In this document: piece after piece, positions 1 through 9,108 of the stretch | How the letters are laid out: every line of letters starts with the position of its first letter | Numbering within the stretch: position 1 is the first letter of the stretch | Source of the DNA: Clostridium_AF sediminicola | GTDB taxonomy: Bacteria; Bacillota; Clostridia; Clostridiales; Clostridiaceae | DNA length: 64,000 bases | Assembly: GCF_050402865.1 (NCBI RefSeq) | Contig: NZ_BAABMF010000021.1 | Coordinates: forward strand, 1-64,000 | Direction: 5' to 3' | Program-made: the position numbers and the translations under genes | The notes under the pieces: model-generated | Told to the model about the DNA's origin: nothing | Databases searched by the model: none | What the model saw: the letters and a program-made list of their open reading frames with translations, nothing else

Positions 1-2
1 TA

Positions 3-917
3 GGTGAAGGAAGAAAATTAGCAGATAAGATAGGAACAGATTTATCAGTACTTTTATTAGGAAATAAAATAGATGAAGAAGCAGAAAAATTAGCCCATTA
101 CGGAGTAGATAAAGTTATTTATTTTGATCATGAAAAGTTAGAAAATTACTCAACAGATGCTTATTCCAAAGTTATAGGTGAGTATATATTAGAAAATCAA
201 CCTGAGTCAGTATTGATAGGAGCTACTTCAATTGGAAGAGATTTAGCGCCTAGAATTGCAGGAAGAGTAGGAACTGGATTGACAGCAGACTGTACATCAT
301 TAGATGTAGATTCATCAGATAATAAATTATTACAAACACGTCCTGCTTTTGGTGGCAACTTAATGGCGACAATTATATGTCCAAAGAATAGACCACAAAT
401 GTCAACAGTAAGACCTGGAGTAATGGAAAAAGCAGAATATAAAGATAAAGCAGCAGAAGTAGTTAAGATAGTTCCTGAGTTAAAAGAAGAAGATATAATC
501 GCAAAAGTATTAGAAGTAATTAAAAGTGAAAAGAAAGCTGTATCATTGACAGATGCAGAAATAATTGTATCAGGTGGACGTGGAGTTGGTGCTCCAGAAG
601 GATTCAAGCTTGTTGAAGAATTAGCAGAAGTTTTAGGTGGAGTTGTAGGTGCTTCAAGAGCAGCAACAGATAGTGGATGGATAGATCAGTCACATCAAAT
701 AGGACAAACAGGAACAACAGTAAGACCTAAGCTATATATAGCATGTGGTATTTCTGGAGCTATTCAACATATGGCAGGTATGTCAGATGCAGAATGTATA
801 GTAGCAATAAATAAAAATGCTAATGCACCAATATTTAAGGCAGCACATTTCGGTATAGAAGGAGATTTATTCAAAGTTATTCCGGAATTGATAGAAGCGA
901 TTAAAGAAATGAAATAG
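3..917 (+). CDS. etfA: Electron transfer flavoprotein alpha subunit, 5' end outside the window
   Basis: The reading frame is open from base 3, so the gene begins before the window. EtfA forms a heterodimer with EtfB and passes electrons from acyl-CoA or similar dehydrogenases through FAD. The C-terminal FAD domain is clear: a GGRGVGAPEGF segment, then SRAATDSGW, then HQIGQTGTTVRP and GISGAIQH, all typical of the family. Upstream neighbours, probably etfB and an acyl-CoA dehydrogenase, are not visible. The gene lies 38 bp before two CoA-transferase genes on the same strand, which suggests one operon for reductive or oxidative metabolism of a CoA-activated acid. Confidence 0.95.
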   Translation, partial: GEGRKLADKIGTDLSVLLLGNKIDEEAEKLAHYGVDKVIYFDHEKLENYSTDAYSKVIGEYILENQPESVLIGATSIGRDLAPRIAGRVGTGLTADCTSLDVDSSDNKLLQTRPAFGGNLMATIICPKNRPQMSTVRPGVMEKAEYKDKAAEVVKIVPELKEEDIIAKVLEVIKSEKKAVSLTDAEIIVSGGRGVGAPEGFKLVEELAEVLGGVVGASRAATDSGWIDQSHQIGQTGTTVRPKLYIACGISGAIQHMAGMSDAECIVAINKNANAPIFKAAHFGIEGDLFKVIPELIEAIKEMK

Positions 918-955
918 TAGTCAACATAAATAATATTGAAGAAAGGAGACATCAG

Positions 956-2140
956 ATGAAACCATTAGAGGGTATCAAAGTACTAGATTTAACAGTGCTC
1001 AATGGATTATGTACTATGGAATTGGCAGATTATGGGGCAGAAGTGATAAAGGTTGAAAAACCAGGAATGGGAGATCTTATAAGAACTTCGGAGCCATTAA
1101 AAGATGGTATTAGTCCATATCATGCATTTCTTGATAGAGGTAAGAAGAGTATCACATTAAGTCTTGAAAGTGTAGAAGGAAAAAAGATATTTAAAAAACT
1201 TGTTAAACATGTAGACGTCCTTGTTGAAAATTTTAAAGTAGGAAAAATGGACGAATTAGGGTTAGGGTATGAAGTTCTGGAAAAAATAAATCCTAAGCTT
1301 GTGTATGCAACTCTTACTGGTTTTGGAACTACAGGGCCTGAAAAAGATTATCCTGCAAATGAGATAATTGCACAAGCCAAGAGTGGAATGATGGATATAA
1401 CAGGTTTTCAAGATGGACCACCTACACTTATTGGAATGTCAATAGGTAATCAATATGCTTCTCTTTACTTAGCTTCAGCAATTTCTATTGCGATTTTTCA
1501 TACTAAACGTACAGGCCAAGGTCAAAAGGTAGAAACGTCAATGTGGGAAGCTTTATTCGCTGTAACTGAAGACAAATTAACAAGTTATGATATTGGTGGA
1601 GAGAATCCGACTAGAGTAGGAAATGCACATCCACTTATCAACCCTTATGATATTTTGAAATGTAAAGACGGACATGTAGCACTTGGAGTATCAACAGATC
1701 GCCAATGGAAAAGCTTTTGTAGTGAATTTGGACTAGATGATTGGGTAACAAATCCTAAATATTGTGATAATGAAGCACGTGGAAAATATTATTTTGGAGA
1801 TTTAAGAGATAAGTTAGAAGATTATTTGCAAAATTTTACTAAAGCAGAAGTTTCAGATAAATGTGAAAAGGCTGGAGTTCCAGCTGCGGGATGTAATACC
1901 GTTACTGAAGCAATGAATCAGGAACAATTAAAAGTAAGAGACATGATTGTTGAAGTAAATGACCAAAGAATAGGACCTATCAAAATGGTTGGTAAGACAA
2001 TTAAATTTCATCAAGACAATGAACTTGATAATGTGTTTGCATCAGCACCATTACTAGGTGAGCATAATCAAGAGATATACAAATTGATTGGATTAAGTAA
2101 GGAAAATCAAATCTCATTGAAAGAAATGAAAATAATATAG
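956..2140 (+). CDS. Type III (CaiB/BaiF) CoA-transferase family protein lacking the catalytic Asp
   Basis: 394 residues, with GAEVIKVEKP near residues 28-37 and LLGEHN near the C terminus, as in family III CoA-transferases. In this family an Asp in the G-x4-D segment carries the covalent CoA thioester intermediate. Here the aligned position is Asn165 (GMSIGNQYAS), while the downstream paralog has Asp167 (GYSLCDNWSG). The start ATG has GGAG about 9 bases upstream. The gene is 18 bp from the paralog. I infer that it is either a non-catalytic partner subunit of a heteromeric CoA-transferase or an inactive copy. The acyl substrate cannot be told from the sequence. Confidence 0.85.
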   Translation: MKPLEGIKVLDLTVLNGLCTMELADYGAEVIKVEKPGMGDLIRTSEPLKDGISPYHAFLDRGKKSITLSLESVEGKKIFKKLVKHVDVLVENFKVGKMDELGLGYEVLEKINPKLVYATLTGFGTTGPEKDYPANEIIAQAKSGMMDITGFQDGPPTLIGMSIGNQYASLYLASAISIAIFHTKRTGQGQKVETSMWEALFAVTEDKLTSYDIGGENPTRVGNAHPLINPYDILKCKDGHVALGVSTDRQWKSFCSEFGLDDWVTNPKYCDNEARGKYYFGDLRDKLEDYLQNFTKAEVSDKCEKAGVPAAGCNTVTEAMNQEQLKVRDMIVEVNDQRIGPIKMVGKTIKFHQDNELDNVFASAPLLGEHNQEIYKLIGLSKENQISLKEMKII

Positions 2141-2158
2141 TTAAAGGAAGGTGAAAAT

Positions 2159-3349
2159 ATGAGACCTTTAGAAGGTATCAAAGTGCTAGATTTTACCCAA
2201 GCTTTAGCAGGTGTTTTTTGTGCTTACTATATGGGGGATTTTGGTGCAGAAGTTATTAAAGTTGAAAGACCCAAATACGGAGATCAATCAAGAGGATGGG
2301 GACCCTTCAAAAATGAATTAAGCGGATACTATGCATCTTTTAATAGAAGCAAAAAAAGTATTACAGTAGATATGAGAAGTGAAGAAGGTAAGCATCTTAT
2401 TTTAGATTTAGTAAAAGAATGTGATGTAGTATTAGAGAACTTCAAAGTAGGAACACTAGATAGACTGGGAATAGGATATGAAAGAATGAAAGAAGTAAAT
2501 CCAAAGATTATCTATGGTTCTGTTTCTGGGTTTGGAATAGAAGGACCTCTTTCACATCTACCTTGCTATGATATAGTTGCAGCTGCAAGGAGTGGAATAG
2601 TAGATCGTACAGGAGAAAAAAATGGTGAACCAGTGAAACCTGGATATTCTCTTTGTGATAACTGGAGTGGATTAAATTTATTGAATGGTATTTCTATGGC
2701 ATTATATAGAAAAGAAATATCCGGTGAAGGTATGAGACTTGATGTTTCAATGTTAGATAGTGCATTCTATTTAATGGATTGGCCAATGATTGAATATTCA
2801 GTTTTTGGTACAATTCCTGAAAGAAATGGAAACCATCATGCATCTATTGCGCCTTATGGGGTTTATAAAGCAGCTGATGGATATGTGGCTCTTGCTGTAG
2901 ATTGTGAAGAGGATTGGAATAAGTTTTGCAAATTAATGGATTTAGATTATTTAAATAACAATCCTAAATTTATAGATAATGAAGCAAGGCTTAAAAATCT
3001 TTCGGAATTGGTTGAAGAAATAGAAAAAGTAACAAGTGAAATCCCTAAATTAAAAATTGAGAAAATGCTAGCGCCTAAAGGAATAGCAGCTGGTTCAGTT
3101 ATGACAATTCCAGAAGTTATAAATAGTGAGCAAACAAAAGCAAGAGAAATGGTTATTGAAGTTAATCAAAAGGCAATTGGTAAAATGAAAACAATGGGTA
3201 TTCCAATGAAATTTAGTAAAACTCCGGGTAACCCATACAGCTCCGCACCGTTGTTAGGAGAACATAACGATGAAATCTTAAGAAAACTTTTGTATCTTAG
3301 ATATACTCAAGAAATACATGAAGATTTATATCATAAGCAAGTTGTCTAA
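2159..3349 (+). CDS. Type III (CaiB/BaiF) CoA-transferase
   Basis: 396 residues. It begins RPLEGIKVLDFTQALAG, carries GAEVIKVERP near residue 29, the catalytic Asp167 in GYSLCDNWSG, and ends with SAPLLGEHN, so all family III hallmarks are present. The enzyme moves CoA between carboxylic acids through an enzyme-aspartyl-CoA intermediate. It follows etfA and a paralog lacking the Asp, with AAGGAAGGTG before the ATG. A stem-loop at 3355-3395 ends the operon. The pairing with Etf and a divergent sigma-54 activator suggests activation of an electron-acceptor acid (carnitine, cinnamate-type or hydroxy acids are possible), but this is only context. Confidence 0.9.
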   Translation: MRPLEGIKVLDFTQALAGVFCAYYMGDFGAEVIKVERPKYGDQSRGWGPFKNELSGYYASFNRSKKSITVDMRSEEGKHLILDLVKECDVVLENFKVGTLDRLGIGYERMKEVNPKIIYGSVSGFGIEGPLSHLPCYDIVAAARSGIVDRTGEKNGEPVKPGYSLCDNWSGLNLLNGISMALYRKEISGEGMRLDVSMLDSAFYLMDWPMIEYSVFGTIPERNGNHHASIAPYGVYKAADGYVALAVDCEEDWNKFCKLMDLDYLNNNPKFIDNEARLKNLSELVEEIEKVTSEIPKLKIEKMLAPKGIAAGSVMTIPEVINSEQTKAREMVIEVNQKAIGKMKTMGIPMKFSKTPGNPYSSAPLLGEHNDEILRKLLYLRYTQEIHEDLYHKQVV

Positions 3350-3354
3350 TGATT

Positions 3355-3395
3355 AAGCCATAAACAGAATACCAGCCAGATTGCTGTTATGGCTT
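3355..3395 (+). terminator. Stem-loop after the CoA-transferase operon
   Basis: Arms AAGCCATAAACAG (3355-3367) and CTGTTATGGCTT (3384-3395) pair with a single bulge. There is no clear T-run after it, so it may be a weak terminator or an RNA-stabilising 3' end. Confidence 0.5.
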
Positions 3396-3453
3396 GATCA
3401 TGAAATTGTGCCATAAATATATCTAATAATTCAGAAAGTAAAGTTAGACATGG

Positions 3454-3485
3454 AAAAACTGTCCATCATAAGATGGGCAGTTTTT
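3454..3485. terminator. Bidirectional intrinsic terminator between convergent genes
   Basis: A 14-bp stem (3454-3467 with 3472-3485, one G-T wobble, loop ATAA) has A-rich and T-rich flanks, so it can work on both strands. It touches the stop codon of the sigma-54 activator gene on the minus strand and also closes the CoA-transferase operon. Confidence 0.85.
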
Positions 3486-4859
3486 CTATACTTCAATATT
3501 ATACTTTCTTTTAAGTCTGGAAGCTTTAGATTGACTCATCATAAGAGCTTCTGCTACTTTTCGTGTTGTTTTATGCTCTTTAAAAGCATCTTCTATAAGT
3601 CGTTTTTCTAAATTATCTATAGCGTATTGATAATTCTTTTTATTACTTGGGTCATTTTTAATAAGTTTTTCAAGAATGTATGGAGGAAAATCTTCTAGCT
3701 CTATAGAATTTTTGTTTGATAACACTACAGCTCTCTCTACAACATTTTTTAATTGTCTAATATTACCAGGCCAACAATATTTGCAAAGAATATCAAGTAC
3801 TTGTTGTGAAAATACCTTATTGAATTCATATTTTTCATTAGCGGAGTTTAAAAAGTAATTGGAAAGGGCGATAATATCCTTTTTTCGCTCTCTTAATGGA
3901 GGTAATGAAAGGTTTACAACACTTAGTCTCCAATATAAATCTTGTCTAAATCTTTTTTCTTTAATTAGTGCCTCTAGATTTTGATTAGTTGCGGCAACTA
4001 TTCTAATATTAACTGATTTTGGGGATTTAGCGCCTATAGGATAAAATGTTTTATCGTCAAGAACTGTAAGAAGTTTGGCTTGAAGAGCCATTGACATTTC
4101 TCCTATTTCGTCAAGGAAAAGAGTTCCATTATCAGCTAATTCAAGTAGTCCAATCTTTCCTTTAGGACTAGCTCCTGTAAAAGCATGAGGAACATAACCA
4201 AATAGTTCAGATTCCATCAAATTTTCAGGTATTGTTGCACAATTTATTGATAATAGAGGATGATTCTTTCGAATACTATTTTCATGTATGTGCTTAGCTA
4301 AATAAGTTTTACCTGTACCTGACTCACCTAATAACAAGATAGATATATCAGCTTGGGAAGCTTTATTTGCTATCTTCAATATATTTTTATAAGAAGAACT
4401 TTCAGCAATGAAAAGATTATTTGATTTCGAATCTTCTTCATTATGATTTTCAGTAGAATTATCATATCGTTTAAAGCTGATATCGTAATTATGTAATTTT
4501 TCTTCAACAGAACTAACTACCATTTCAATTTCGTCATTTTTATCAAGTAATGGGACAACAGCTGAGACTCCCGTTCCTCCCATACAGAATTTATGTTCAA
4601 CCATAATACGTTTTTTTTCTCTATATAATGTTGGGTGACATGTTGGCTCCCAACGCCCTTTATAAAGATCAATGGTATGTTTACCTACGATTTCCATTGG
4701 GGTCAAACCATAGTGTCTAACACATGCAGGATTTACATATAACACTTTTCCGTTTTTATCAGTTACATATACTTCATGGTGAAGATTTTCTAAAATTCTT
4801 AAAAGTGTATCTCTATCAAGATGATCCAGATATTTTTTATTTTGAAGATCATTATCCAT
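3486..4859 (-). CDS. Sigma-54-dependent transcriptional activator with PAS sensor domain
   Basis: About 457 residues. An N-terminal PAS domain (LHHEVYVTDKNGKVLYVNPA) is followed by an AAA+ domain with Walker A GESGTGKT, the sigma-54 contact loop HAFTGA (first Gly of GAFTGA replaced by His), Walker B LFLDEIGEM and the arginine-finger region. A short C-terminal helix-turn-helix (RKVAEALMMSQSKASRLKRKY) binds DNA. I chose the ATG at 4859 because GGAGG lies 8 bases upstream; an ATG 24 bases further up has no good site. It is convergent with the CoA-transferase operon and probably activates it or a nearby operon in response to a small ligand sensed by PAS. No -24/-12 promoter is visible inside the window. 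Confidence 0.93.
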   Translation of the reverse strand: MDNDLQNKKYLDHLDRDTLLRILENLHHEVYVTDKNGKVLYVNPACVRHYGLTPMEIVGKHTIDLYKGRWEPTCHPTLYREKKRIMVEHKFCMGGTGVSAVVPLLDKNDEIEMVVSSVEEKLHNYDISFKRYDNSTENHNEEDSKSNNLFIAESSSYKNILKIANKASQADISILLLGESGTGKTYLAKHIHENSIRKNHPLLSINCATIPENLMESELFGYVPHAFTGASPKGKIGLLELADNGTLFLDEIGEMSMALQAKLLTVLDDKTFYPIGAKSPKSVNIRIVAATNQNLEALIKEKRFRQDLYWRLSVVNLSLPPLRERKKDIIALSNYFLNSANEKYEFNKVFSQQVLDILCKYCWPGNIRQLKNVVERAVVLSNKNSIELEDFPPYILEKLIKNDPSNKKNYQYAIDNLEKRLIEDAFKEHKTTRKVAEALMMSQSKASRLKRKYNIEV

Positions 4860-5066
4860 AATTAATACCTCCATAATATTCAAATGTATTCTTATGACGA
4901 TTTTAAAAGTATTTTGTAGTACAAAAGATTGCTGTAGATTACGGAATGTAATTCATATATATATTATAACAAAAAATAGATATACTGTGTCGAAATGTTA
5001 TCAATAAAGTAAGAGCTATTAAGAGTAAATATTTAAAGAGTGAGTCAATTGTGATTAGAAATTTAT

Positions 5067-5576
5067 CTATATCACATCAAATCCATATGGCTTATCGACA
5101 ATTTTATTTTCAGGTTTAGTTTTAATTAAATATAATGCCATATATATATCACCAGAGGATCCTAATAAGTTTAGTAAATAAATAAAAGCTCTAATCCACC
5201 CATCAAAAAATAGAGACAACAATGAAATAATAAATATAGGGAATAGTAATACGACTAAGAATTTATTTCTTTCCAAAGCTTTTCCGGAAGTCTCTTTTGT
5301 ATATGCAAATAAACCGTTAAATCCAAAAGATACTGAACATCCAAAAAATTTATATGCTATGCCATGCATTAATTCGTGAAAAATTGTGATGAGAAGCATT
5401 ATAAGGAAAATGTATAAAAAGAAATCGATTGAGGGATTCTGGGTAGGAATAGTAGAATATTTTGAAGTTATGAAACTATAAAGAGCACCATCAAGCATAC
5501 TATAATGAATTACTGTTAGAATAATTGCAAGGGCAGTACATTTTAACTGAACTTTCCATGTTATTCTGAATGACAT
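5067..5576 (-). CDS. DUF3267-like putative membrane zinc protease
   Basis: 169 residues with about four membrane segments. A HELMHG motif (HExxH) sits at the end of the second segment, as in the DUF3267 'putative zincin peptidase' family. This implies an intramembrane or membrane-anchored metalloprotease; the substrate is unknown. The start at 5576 is supported by GGAGG 8 bases upstream (a second ATG 4 bases earlier is out of frame). It stands alone between divergent or unrelated genes. Confidence 0.75.
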   Translation of the reverse strand: MSFRITWKVQLKCTALAIILTVIHYSMLDGALYSFITSKYSTIPTQNPSIDFFLYIFLIMLLITIFHELMHGIAYKFFGCSVSFGFNGLFAYTKETSGKALERNKFLVVLLFPIFIISLLSLFFDGWIRAFIYLLNLLGSSGDIYMALYLIKTKPENKIVDKPYGFDVI

Positions 5577-5692
5577 TCATATCACCTCCATTAAAGTATA
5601 GACGTTAAATATGAATATTATTCCAAAGTTATTTTAAGGTGTAATATAAATCACATTCTAAATATGATTAGGGATAGAAGAAAAATTAAAGA

Positions 5693-5741
5693 AATTCACG
5701 ATGCATAATTAAAAAAGGAGATTAATTGAGCATCGTGAATT
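5693..5741 (-). terminator. Terminator of the GGDEF-EAL gene
   Basis: Perfect 12-bp arms AATTCACGATGC (5693-5704) and GCATCGTGAATT (5730-5741) with a 25-base loop. On the minus strand the stem is followed by a T-rich stretch. It lies about 40 bp after the stop of the minus-strand gene. Confidence 0.65.
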
Positions 5742-5781
5742 ATGTATTTCCAATTGAATAAGGTACATTAAACTAAATATA

Positions 5782-8283
5782 CTAGGTATCGAATTTTTCA
5801 AATATTGAATCTTCAGGTAAGGGTTTACTATAAAGATAACCTTGAAGCATATCACATTTGTATTTCTGAAGTTGTTTAGCTTGATTAGGATATTCAACTC
5901 CTTCTGCTACAACATTGAGACCAAATTTATGAGCTATATATATAATTGATTGAATCAAATCTTTTTCATTACTAGTTTTATTTATAGCATCAACAAAAGA
6001 TTTATCAATTTTTAGTGTGTCAATAGGTAATTTTGTTAAATATGATAATGAAGAATATCCAGTACCAAAATCATCTAAAGAGATTTTTATACCCATTTCT
6101 TTTAGTGCATTTAAAGTTAAAGAGCAAGATTCAAAGTTATCTATTAGTGAAGTTTCGGTTATTTCAAAATTTATTAATGTTGGATCAATTCCTGTGGTTT
6201 GTATTATCTCATTTACAGAATCAATAAAGTTAATTTGTTTTAATTGTATTGCTGACACGTTTACTGATACAACTAATTTTTCTTTTTTTCCTACATTAAT
6301 TTTTTCGGAGAATAAAAGAGCATTTTTTATAACCCATTTACCAATATCGAGTATCAATCCCATTTCTTCAGATAATTTTATGAAATCATTTGGTGATACA
6401 AAACCAAATTCTGGGCTAACCCACCGTATTAATGCTTCAAAACCTTTGATTTTACCATTCGTTACTCCAATTATTGGCTGATAGTATAGAACAAATTCTT
6501 CATTTGAAATCGCCTTTCTTAATCCATTTTGTAAAACTAACTTACGATTTAATTCATCGTTTATTTCTTTTTTAAAAAACTTATAACAGTTTCTACCTTT
6601 TTCTTTAGCTTTGTTCATTGCAGCATCTGCATTTTTCATAAGGTCAGAATATGAGACACCATGGTCTGGACAAATAGCAATACCTATACTGGCTGTAATA
6701 TAAAATTTATTTTCCCCAATACAAAAATGTTTTTCTAGATTTTTAGATATTCTTTTTACTTCAGCCTCTATTAGTTCTTTACTATGATGGTTTTCTAAAA
6801 GAATTACAAATTCGTCGCCACCAAGGCGAGCTAAATAAGAATTTTCAAGAGTCAATTCTTTGAGAAGAGCACTAACTTTTAATAAAAGCTTATCTCCAAT
6901 AGAGTGCCCATATGTATCATTAATAATTTTAAAGTTATCTATATCTATAAATACAAGAGATAAAGTATTAGTATGTTCATTAAAAGATTGTATAAATTTA
7001 TTAAAATGGTATTTAAAGTTGGTTTTATTCGGTAAACCTGTTAATTTGTCGTAATATGCATACTGATGAACTTTTGAAAGTTGATTTTTCAATTTTTCAT
7101 GGGTGAAGTTTAACTCTCCATTTTTTTGAATTAATCTTTTTTCAGCAACCTTTCTTTTTCTTATATTAGTTAAAAGTAAAAAAATGATGACTAAAAATGC
7201 TGAAAGAGTGAGGGAAGAGAAAATTAATAGTTTTCTATACCTTTCATAAAAAGAACTTTCTTTATTTAGTATTATGCTATCTTTGGGAATTAGAGAGCTT
7301 TCTATATTAAACTTTTTTAATTGAATATAATCAAACATAAATTTATTTGGAGTTTGACTTATAAAAGGGATTTTTTCAGGTGGTAATCCATCATCTAGAA
7401 TTTGATTTATTAAATTAGCAGCGGCTTTTCCTTGTTCAAAATGACTGATTACTTTACCACCTAAAATACCTTCACCAATTCCATGAGACCATAGATGAAA
7501 AATAGGAGCTTTTGAGTTTTCTTTAATAAGTTCTAAACTTTCATAGAAATTAACCGAGATACCCATTTTATCTGTATAAGCCGATAAGAGTAATATAATG
7601 TCCTTTTCGCTAATTGTAGCTACTTCTTTTGAATATTCAGCAAAGTTAAAATTATCTAAGTTTATGTCAGTAAAATTTAACGTTTTATATTTGTTTTTTA
7701 AGGCATAATAGCTTTTTAAATCGCATTGCCCACTTGTAGTGCCATCTACAAGAGCAATAATGTTTTTGGCGTTACTTTGGAATTTTAGTGCCAAGGAAAT
7801 AGTTTCATCCATAGAAATAGCTTCTGTGACACCTGTAATATAAGGGTTACTGCTGAATTTTATTGCTTTATTAACATCGTTAACTCCAAGAAATACTATA
7901 GGAATTTCTTTTAACAGGTCATCTTTGTATATATTAATAAAATCTAGAGCGTTATCATCACAAACTATAACACCATTGTATTTTTTTGTATTAGTTATTT
8001 TATATTTAAGAGAATTTAAAAAATTGTTTATATTTTCTTCTGTATTAAACCTTTTGGTATCCATAAATTCAATATCAATAAGTATTTCTGAATTGTCTAA
8101 TTCTGATTTTATACCTTCAATTTGTTGATTGAAAGTTGGGAAGCTTGGACTATATGAACTTATGACTAAGATACTCTTTTCTGGTGAACATGAAATCTTT
8201 TTTGTTGAAAAAAAACTAGTAGTTACTATAAAACAAAATACTATTAATAAACATAGAGTAGTACTTTTTTTTAAAGGGAGCAT
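5782..8283 (-). CDS. Membrane sensor with GGDEF and EAL domains (cyclic di-GMP turnover)
   Basis: 833 residues. A signal/anchor segment (about residues 8-28) is followed by an extracytoplasmic domain of about 310 residues that resembles the ABC_sub_bind (PF04392) periplasmic-binding fold (ILVISSYSPSFPTFN start). A second membrane segment (about 350-372) leads to a GGDEF domain with intact GGDEF and RLGGDEFVILLE, then an EAL domain with GFEALIRW, EITETSL, DDFGTGYSSLSYL and VVAEGVE. Both the diguanylate cyclase and the phosphodiesterase motifs look intact, so the net activity cannot be predicted. The ligand-binding outer domain suggests that it reads a small extracellular molecule. Confidence 0.92.
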   Translation of the reverse strand: MLPLKKSTTLCLLIVFCFIVTTSFFSTKKISCSPEKSILVISSYSPSFPTFNQQIEGIKSELDNSEILIDIEFMDTKRFNTEENINNFLNSLKYKITNTKKYNGVIVCDDNALDFINIYKDDLLKEIPIVFLGVNDVNKAIKFSSNPYITGVTEAISMDETISLALKFQSNAKNIIALVDGTTSGQCDLKSYYALKNKYKTLNFTDINLDNFNFAEYSKEVATISEKDIILLLSAYTDKMGISVNFYESLELIKENSKAPIFHLWSHGIGEGILGGKVISHFEQGKAAANLINQILDDGLPPEKIPFISQTPNKFMFDYIQLKKFNIESSLIPKDSIILNKESSFYERYRKLLIFSSLTLSAFLVIIFLLLTNIRKRKVAEKRLIQKNGELNFTHEKLKNQLSKVHQYAYYDKLTGLPNKTNFKYHFNKFIQSFNEHTNTLSLVFIDIDNFKIINDTYGHSIGDKLLLKVSALLKELTLENSYLARLGGDEFVILLENHHSKELIEAEVKRISKNLEKHFCIGENKFYITASIGIAICPDHGVSYSDLMKNADAAMNKAKEKGRNCYKFFKKEINDELNRKLVLQNGLRKAISNEEFVLYYQPIIGVTNGKIKGFEALIRWVSPEFGFVSPNDFIKLSEEMGLILDIGKWVIKNALLFSEKINVGKKEKLVVSVNVSAIQLKQINFIDSVNEIIQTTGIDPTLINFEITETSLIDNFESCSLTLNALKEMGIKISLDDFGTGYSSLSYLTKLPIDTLKIDKSFVDAINKTSNEKDLIQSIIYIAHKFGLNVVAEGVEYPNQAKQLQKYKCDMLQGYLYSKPLPEDSIFEKFDT

Positions 8284-8564
8284 TTATAATCAGCCTTTCA
8301 TCTTCATTAGTATGCAGATTTAATTTTAAAATTTAAACATGTAATCCAATTATAACATGGATTTTAATTATAATAGTGAATTATGTCTAAAACCTAAAAA
8401 TAATCAACTTTTTTTATTTTTGTATTTTTTTTAGCATTTCATAGTCAACAATTATTCTATGGAGTCATATTTTGAATTATATAGAGTAAAAAAGTTCAAC
8501 TATAAATGGAGTTGACCTATTGTTTATCTATATATTTGAGCTTTAGCATTTTTAAGAGACTTAA

Positions 8565-8892
8565 ATGAAGGATGATTACCTTACTGCTAATTAAGGTGAG
8601 CCTACTACAGATGATTAAAACTTATTAACTGTATGAGAAAGAGGACCAGCACTGCTTCAAGATGTAGTGTTTTTAGAAAAACTTGCACATTTTGACAGAG
8701 AGCGAATTTCTGAAAGAGTCGTTTATGCAAAGGGAGCAGGAGCACATGGATATTTTAAAGTGTACTAATTGGGTCTAAAGTTGTTGCAGATACAGTGAGA
8801 GATGTAAGAGGGTTTGCAGTTAAATTCTGCACATAAGAGGATAATTATGATTTAGTAGGTAATAATTTCCTGGTATTTTTTATTTGGAAAAT
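8565..8892 (+). pseudogene. Decayed catalase gene fragment
   Basis: Reading from ATG 8565 gives a clear clade 3-type catalase N-terminus interrupted by TAA (8592), a second TAA and a TGA: LTAN*GEPTTDD*NLLTV*, then ERGPALLQDVVFLEKLAH and FDRERISERVVYAKGAGAHG, then a stop. After a short deletion the match resumes with ADTVRDVRGFAVKF and, past a further stop, EDNYDLVGNN and VFF. The remainder of the enzyme, including most haem-pocket residues, is missing. This is a dead remnant of a roughly 480-residue enzyme, kept only as its first quarter. Confidence 0.93.
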
Positions 8893-8950
8893 GAGCTAAA
8901 GTTGGGTTAGGACTTTAGCCGATAAAGTTATTTCCAATCAATACTTTTAT

Positions 8951-8981
8951 AAAAGGTAGGATAAAAATCCTACCTTTTAAC
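8951..8981 (+). terminator. Hairpin after the catalase remnant
   Basis: Perfect 12-bp stem AAAAGGTAGGAT (8951-8962) and ATCCTACCTTTT (8967-8978) with a 4-base loop. It is probably the original terminator of the catalase gene, still intact although the gene is dead. Confidence 0.8.
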
Positions 8982-9108
8982 ATGAATATAACCATTTTTT
9001 TGAATTTTTCACTCGAATAAATGATATAATAAAGTATAAATATTGCTGTACCAATAAAAATCAACAATAGCTTAGAACAGATTCTAAAACAATAAAAGGG
9101 GTGTTTAA

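Noticed and set aside
197..607. Long open frame on the minus strand across etfA
   Set aside because: Shadow of etfA; no ribosome site and no recognisable protein features.
3350..5066. A sigma-54 (-24/-12) promoter near the activator gene
   Set aside because: No TGGCAC-N5-TTGC match found in the intergenic DNA; the target promoter is probably before the window.
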